A stretch of DNA of 8,915 nt from RGIG5579 sp045543495. GTDB lineage: Bacteria; Bacillota; Clostridia; Oscillospirales; SIG627. The notes beneath the pieces are model-generated. The model did not search any database and had not been told where the DNA came from. It saw nothing but the letters and a program-made list of their open reading frames with translations. Position numbers and translations under genes: made by a program. Shown here in pieces: positions 6,549 to 8,915 of this stretch; positions within the stretch are counted from its first letter, which is position 1; each line of letters starts with the position of its first letter. The stretch spans positions 1 to 8,915 of the forward strand of contig JAZQMO010000038.1 in assembly GCA_045543495.1 (NCBI GenBank). Reading direction: 5' to 3'.

Positions 6549-7796
6549 ATGAAAATTATTGATCTGATTTGCTCCGCCGGCAGAACCGGCTTCTATTTCG
6601 ACGATCAGAGAGCCATTAAGAAGGGTGCCGGTCACGACGGTATCTTCTATCTGGGCGAGCCTGTGACCGAGGGCTTTACCGCCGTTCGTCAGGCAGGTGA
6701 ATCCATCTCCGTTATGCTGGTTTTGGAGGATGGCCAGATCGCTTACGGCGACTGCGCTGCCGTTCAGTATTCCGGTGCAGGCGGAAGAGATCCCCTGTTT
6801 TTGGCAAAGGATTTTATCCCCGTGATCGAAGAGCACATCAAGCCCCAATTGGTTGGTCTTGAGGCTGACGATTTCCGTGGCCTTTGCGCTAAGATGGAGG
6901 CGATTACCGTAGAGGGTAAGAGATTGCACACCGCCATTCGCTACGGTGTTTCTCAGGCACTTCTGGATGCCGTTGCCAAGGCAACCGGCAGAATGATGTG
7001 CGAGGTGGTGGCTGACGAGTACGGCTGCTCCGTTTCTGAGACCCCCATTCCCGTATTCACTCAGTCCGGTGACGACAGATACGACAACGCCGACAAGATG
7101 ATCATCAAGGGCGCTCAGGTGCTTCCTCACGCTCTCATTAACCATGTGGAAACCAAGCTCGGCAAGAACGGCGAAAAGCTGGAGGAGTATGTTGCTTGGC
7201 TCCGTGACCGTATTCTCAAGGGAAGAACCGATGAGAGCTACAACCCCGCCATTCACATTGACTGCTACGGTACCATCGGTGCCATCTTCGGCAACAACAA
7301 TTACAAGGATATGGCCGATTACATTGAGAAGCTGGGCAAATTGGCAAAGCCCTTCCGTCTTCACATTGAAGGTCCTATGGACTGCGATACCGACCGTGCC
7401 ACTCAGCTGGAGGCTCTGGCAGGCTTGACCGCCGAGCTGGACAAGAGAGGCTGCGATGTTCAGCTGGTTGCTGACGAGTGGTGCAACACCCTGGAGGATA
7501 TCAAGCTCTTTGCCGACAACAAGGCAGGTCACATGGTTCAGATCAAGACCCCTGACCTTGGCGGTATCAACAATACCATCGAGGCCGTTCTCTACTGCAA
7601 GGAAAAGGGCATCGGCGCTTATCAGGGCGGTACCTGTAACGAGACCGATCGCAGTGCTCAGGTTTGCGTTCACTGCGCTATGGCCACCAAGCCCGATCAG
7701 ATCCTGGCGAAGCCCGGTATGGGTGTGGATGAGGGCTTCATGATCGTTTACAACGAAATGAACCGTATTCTGGCCGTTCGCCGTGCCAGAAAATAA
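6549..7796 (+). CDS. mal: Methylaspartate ammonia-lyase (3-methylaspartase), EC 4.3.1.2
   Basis: This 415-residue enolase-superfamily enzyme removes ammonia from (2S,3S)-3-methylaspartate to give mesaconate, the second step of the methylaspartate route of glutamate fermentation. Residues known from the Clostridium tetanomorphum enzyme are present with a shift of at most two: H194 in VLPHALINHV, the magnesium ligands D238 (HIDCYG), E274 (LHIEGPMD) and D309 (LVADEWCN), and the catalytic base K333 (QIKTPDLGG). The C-terminal GTCNETDRSAQ segment is also typical. The length equals the usual size of about 413. The ATG at 6549 has GAGAGGG seven bases upstream. It is the last gene of the operon: a strong terminator starts 12 bases after the stop, and no mesaconase or citramalate lyase gene follows. 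Codon use (CGT/AGA arginine, almost no CGG or CGA) suggests high expression. Confidence 0.97.
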   Translation: MKIIDLICSAGRTGFYFDDQRAIKKGAGHDGIFYLGEPVTEGFTAVRQAGESISVMLVLEDGQIAYGDCAAVQYSGAGGRDPLFLAKDFIPVIEEHIKPQLVGLEADDFRGLCAKMEAITVEGKRLHTAIRYGVSQALLDAVAKATGRMMCEVVADEYGCSVSETPIPVFTQSGDDRYDNADKMIIKGAQVLPHALINHVETKLGKNGEKLEEYVAWLRDRILKGRTDESYNPAIHIDCYGTIGAIFGNNNYKDMADYIEKLGKLAKPFRLHIEGPMDCDTDRATQLEALAGLTAELDKRGCDVQLVADEWCNTLEDIKLFADNKAGHMVQIKTPDLGGINNTIEAVLYCKEKGIGAYQGGTCNETDRSAQVCVHCAMATKPDQILAKPGMGVDEGFMIVYNEMNRILAVRRARK

Positions 7797-7807
7797 AAAA
7801 AGAGTAG

Positions 7808-7837
7808 TAGGCTTTCCTTCGGGAAAGCCTATTTTTT
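7808..7837 (+). terminator. Rho-independent terminator of the glm-mal operon
   Basis: A perfect 10-bp stem (TAGGCTTTCC at 7808-7817, GGAAAGCCTA at 7822-7831) is capped by a TTCG tetraloop and followed by six Ts (7832-7837). It lies just after mal and marks the operon end. Confidence 0.93.
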
Positions 7838-7859
7838 GTTTGTATGTTTGTTTGTATAT

Positions 7860-7885
7860 GGGAAAACTTTTGAAAAAGTTTTCCC
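7860..7885. repeat. Perfect AT-rich inverted repeat downstream of the operon
   Basis: GGGAAAACTTT (7860-7870) and AAAGTTTTCCC (7875-7885) form an 11-bp stem with a four-base loop. Directly after it, CCCTTTCAAAACTTTT (7889-7904) echoes part of the stem. No clear U tract follows, so it is a weaker terminator candidate than the preceding one. It resembles small dispersed inverted repeats often seen after genes in Clostridia (recollection, not checked). Confidence 0.6.
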
Positions 7886-8007
7886 AAACCCTTTCAAAAC
7901 TTTTAGGTAAGGGGAAAGAAAAAGAAACAATAGGAATTTGCCTTGTAAAAAAGAGAACCTTTTAAGGGTTGTGCCACGAAGCAAAGGCGGCAAAGACCAC
8001 AACCTGC

Positions 8008-8033
8008 GGGCCGTCGAGGACGTCGGCCCCTAC
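8008..8033 (+). repeat. GC-rich palindromic repeat copy A1
   Basis: GGGCCG and CGGCCC arms enclose a T·T mismatch and an inner CG/CG pair with an AGGA loop, then a CTAC tail. The lead-in at 7973-8007 (GCCACGAAGC through ACAACCTGC) is shared with the copies at 8780 and, inverted, 8325. Confidence 0.8.
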
Positions 8034-8040
8034 CTATCGG

Positions 8041-8076
8041 TGGGAATTTCAAATTTTGCAAACAGGGATTTATTTG
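8041..8076 (+). repeat. AT-rich flank module E, copy 1
   Basis: TGGGAATTTCAAATTTTGC followed by AAACAGGGATTTATTT closely matches 8134-8170 and, in inverse orientation, 8434-8486. A diverged version follows the copy at 8780. Confidence 0.6.
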
Positions 8077-8101
8077 GTGTTGATTGTTTGCTTCGTCTTG
8101 C

Positions 8102-8127
8102 GGACCGTCGGGGACGCCGGTCCCTAC
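8102..8127 (+). repeat. GC-rich palindromic repeat copy A2, with a compensated stem change
   Basis: Arms read GGACCG and CGGTCC where other copies have GGGCCG and CGGCCC. Both members of the third stem pair have changed (G-C to A-T), so pairing is kept. The loop is GGGA, a GNRA-type tetraloop on a CG/CG inner stem. The tail CTAC is retained. Confidence 0.78.
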
Positions 8128-8133
8128 GGGTTG

Positions 8134-8180
8134 GTGCAAATTTCAAATTTTGGCAAACAGATATTTATTTTGCAAAAAAG
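8134..8180 (+). repeat. AT-rich flank module E, copy 2
   Basis: GCAAATTTCAAATTTTGG continuing into CAAACAGATATTTATTTTGC matches the module after copy A1. It runs directly into module B at 8181, a join also found at 8858 after copy A5. Confidence 0.6.
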
Positions 8181-8230
8181 AAGATTTTATCAAGGAGGAT
8201 TGAAATAAGAGGCGAAAATTTTAATATGGT
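8181..8230 (+). repeat. AT-rich flank module B, copy 1
   Basis: AAGATTTTATCAAGG, then a GATTGAAATAAGAGG-like segment and GAAAATTTTAATATGG, aligns with 8274-8327 and 8858-8911. All three run into a GTAGGGG sequence. Confidence 0.62.
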
Positions 8231-8231
8231 A

Positions 8232-8260
8232 GGGGAGAGGCCCCATCCTCCCGTTTTTTT
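8232..8260 (+). terminator. Terminator-like hairpin with T7 tail within the repeat cluster
   Basis: GGGG-A-GAGG can pair with CCTC-CC across a CCCCAT loop (8232-8252) and is followed by seven Ts (8254-8260). It occupies the place where an inverted palindrome copy follows module B elsewhere, and may be a variant repeat rather than a dedicated terminator. Confidence 0.45.
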
Positions 8261-8273
8261 CTTTGGAAAACGA

Positions 8274-8324
8274 TGATTTTATCAAGGTTGGTTTGAAAGA
8301 TGAGGAGAAAATTTTATGAAATTT
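8274..8324 (+). repeat. AT-rich flank module B, copy 2
   Basis: GATTTTATCAAGGTTGGTTT, then GAAAGATGAGGAGAAAATTTT, is close to 8860-8905 (GATTTTGTCAAGGTTGGTTA, then GAAATATGAGG). It ends in ATTTGTAGGGG at the inverted palindrome A3. Confidence 0.65.
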
Positions 8325-8350
8325 GTAGGGGCCGACGTCCTCGACGGCCC
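8325..8350 (-). repeat. GC-rich palindromic repeat copy A3, inverted
   Basis: This is the same element as A1 on the minus strand, with GTAG in front of GGGCCG-type arms. The inverted lead-in (GCAAGCCGTGATCTTTGCCG, then CCTTCG) follows at 8351-8376, matching the lead-in of A1 and A5. Confidence 0.8.
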
Positions 8351-8404
8351 GCAAGCCGTGATCTTTGCCGCCTTCGGTTCGGGGTACGAATTTGTCTTAC
8401 ATTT

Positions 8405-8430
8405 GTAGGGGCCGACGTCCTCGACGGCCC
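8405..8430 (-). repeat. GC-rich palindromic repeat copy A4, inverted
   Basis: Positions 8401-8431 are identical, base for base, to 8321-8351 (31 bases, exactly 80 apart). The flanks beyond this are different modules, so the identity is not from one simple tandem duplication. Confidence 0.82.
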
Positions 8431-8433
8431 GAG

Positions 8434-8486
8434 CAAAATTCTCTTTTATGCAAAATAGATTTCTGTATGCAAAAGTGTAATTCCCA
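8434..8486 (-). repeat. AT-rich flank module E, inverted copy
   Basis: Read on the minus strand, TGGGAATTACACTTTTGCAT then ACAGAAATCTATTTTGCA aligns with the modules at 8041 and 8134. Here it precedes a palindrome copy on its strand, rather than following it. Confidence 0.55.
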
Positions 8487-8494
8487 CCACATAA

Positions 8495-8582
8495 GGCTCC
8501 CCCGGTGGGGGAGCGCCGCCATGGGCGGTGAGAGGGGGCTTTGGCCATCTATTCCAACAGAACCCCCTCTCCGTCACGCCAA
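8495..8582. repeat. Second repeat type: block of nested hairpins
   Basis: Two adjacent short hairpins, GCTCCCCC/GGGGGAGC (8496-8503 with 8507-8514) and CCGCC/GGCGG (8516-8520 with 8524-8528), are followed by a longer inverted repeat. GAGAGGGGG (8530-8538) pairs with CCCCCTCTC (8563-8571). This resembles GC-rich dispersed repeats in clostridial genomes and is unrelated in sequence to the A palindromes. Confidence 0.6.
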
Positions 8583-8600
8583 GCGTGCCATACACTCCTT

Positions 8601-8648
8601 GATACCGTGATTCTGCCATCGCCATTCGACTCGGCACAATCGGGTATC
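8601..8648. other. Imperfect long hairpin of unknown role
   Basis: GATACC-GT-GATT-C-TGCC (8601-8617) can pair with GGCA-C-AATC-G-GGTATC (8633-8648): three blocks of 6, 4 and 4 bp separated by small mismatches, around a 15-base loop. It may belong to the preceding repeat block or be part of a structured RNA. Confidence 0.4.
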
Positions 8649-8666
8649 GGCGGTCGAAAACGCATC

Positions 8667-8691
8667 GAAAAAGACTCCCCGTGTCTTTTTC
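8667..8691 (+). terminator. Terminator-like hairpin with T tract in the stem
   Basis: GAAAAAGAC (8667-8675) and GTCTTTTTC (8683-8691) form a 9-bp stem with a seven-base loop; the right arm supplies a five-T tract. The stem is A/T rich and symmetric, so it could act in either direction. No gene is seen for it to serve. Confidence 0.4.
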
Positions 8692-8779
8692 TCGGTTTCC
8701 GCTCCCGTAGGGCGAGGCTCTATGGTGCGAAATCTTTTCTTTGCGCCACGAAGCGAAGGCTGATAAAGCCACAACCTGC

Positions 8780-8805
8780 GGGCCGTCGGGGACGTCGGCC
8801 CCTAC
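8780..8805 (+). repeat. GC-rich palindromic repeat copy A5
   Basis: GGGCCG and CGGCCC arms, T·T mismatch, CG/CG inner stem and GGGA loop, with a CTAC tail. The lead-in at 8745-8779 (GCCACGAAGCGAAGGC through CACAACCTGC) parallels that of A1. Confidence 0.8.
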
Positions 8806-8857
8806 CGATTGGCGGGGATTTTTTACCTAGCAAACACAAATCAATTTTTCAAAAAAG

Positions 8858-8915
8858 AAGATTTTGTCAAGGTTGGTTAGAAATATGAGGCAAAAATGAT
8901 ATCAAATATGTAGGG
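8858..8915 (+). repeat. AT-rich flank module B, copy 3, and start of a further inverted palindrome
   Basis: AAGATTTTGTCAAGGTTGG and GAAATATGAGGCAAAAATG match module B at 8274. The last bases, ATGTAGGG (8908-8915), are the expected opening of another minus-strand palindrome copy cut off by the window edge. With A5 this would make a unit with inverted palindromes at both ends. Confidence 0.6.

Larger units (their letters stand above)
7973..8915. repeat. Cluster of dispersed, hairpin-forming intergenic repeats
   Basis: No protein gene is supported in this region of nearly one kilobase. It is a mosaic of shared modules. A is a GC-rich imperfect palindrome with a CCCCTAC tail. D is a roughly 35-base lead-in (GCCACGAAGC...ACAACCTGCG) before A. 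E is an AT-rich flank (GGGAATTTCAAATTTTGCAAACAG-like). B is a second AT-rich flank (GATTTTATCAAGG...GAGG..AAAATTTT-like). Reading order on the plus strand is D-A1-E, A2-E-B-hairpin, B-A3(minus)-D(minus), A4(minus)-E(minus), an unrelated hairpin block, then D-A5-E-B and the first bases of another minus copy. Copies in both orientations and partial units suggest repeated insertion of a small non-autonomous element. No transposase for it is in the window. Confidence 0.75.

Noticed and set aside
6522..7673. Long open frame on the minus strand (383 codons) opposite mal
   Set aside because: Also a shadow of a strongly biased gene; mal matches a known enzyme along its whole length.
7938..8276. Possible 112-residue plus-strand protein
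   Set aside because: It runs across several repeat modules and palindromes, has no recognisable domain or ribosome site, and its parts recur inside other overlapping frames.
8446..8774. Minus-strand frames of 108 and 66 codons in the repeat cluster
   Set aside because: They cover hairpin repeats and terminator-like stems, overlap each other in different frames and show no domain; such frames are common artefacts of repeats.
7973..8915. CRISPR array
   Set aside because: Repeats are irregularly spaced, occur in both orientations and have shared, not unique, sequences between them; no cas gene is present.

Overview
This window looks like a chromosomal segment of an anaerobic, glutamate-fermenting member of the Clostridia (Firmicutes), possibly an Oscillospirales-type gut organism. 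The evidence is a complete coenzyme B12-dependent glutamate mutase / methylaspartase gene set, strong sigma-A style promoters, purine-rich Shine-Dalgarno sites, U-tailed hairpin terminators, and a cluster of GC-rich hairpin repeats of the kind scattered through such genomes. The taxonomic placement is inference; no rRNA or marker gene is present.

Layout. (1) Positions 1-1266 are the right-hand part of an IS3-family (IS150-type) insertion sequence. It has orfA, orfB in the -1 frame with an intact DDE catalytic triad, and a right inverted repeat ending in CA. The left end lies outside the window. (2) Positions 1267-3073 hold a single-gene unit with an extended -10 promoter, a YtcJ-like amidohydrolase of unknown substrate, and a strong terminator. 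(3) Positions 3205-7837 hold a four-gene operon, glmS-glmL-glmE-mal. It has a near-consensus promoter (TTGACA, 17 nt, TATGAT), overlapping or closely spaced genes, and a UUCG-capped terminator. (4) Positions 7838-8915 contain no credible protein gene. They hold a mosaic of dispersed repeats: at least five copies of a GC-rich imperfect palindrome in both orientations, with shared AT-rich flanks, plus a second hairpin-rich repeat and several isolated stem-loops.

How the genes work together. GlmS (cobalamin-binding) and GlmE (catalytic) form glutamate mutase, which converts L-glutamate to (2S,3S)-3-methylaspartate. GlmL is the MutL-type ATPase-fold protein encoded between them, thought to act in chaperoning or reactivation. 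Mal then removes ammonia to give mesaconate. In the known methylaspartate pathway mesaconate is hydrated to citramalate and cleaved to acetate and pyruvate. The genes for those steps are not here, and the operon ends with a terminator right after mal, so they must be elsewhere if the pathway is complete. The amidohydrolase has its own promoter and terminator and need not be linked to glutamate fermentation.

The coding part is a well-known system. The least explained part is the last kilobase of repeats, where one hairpin copy carries a matched base-pair change in its stem.
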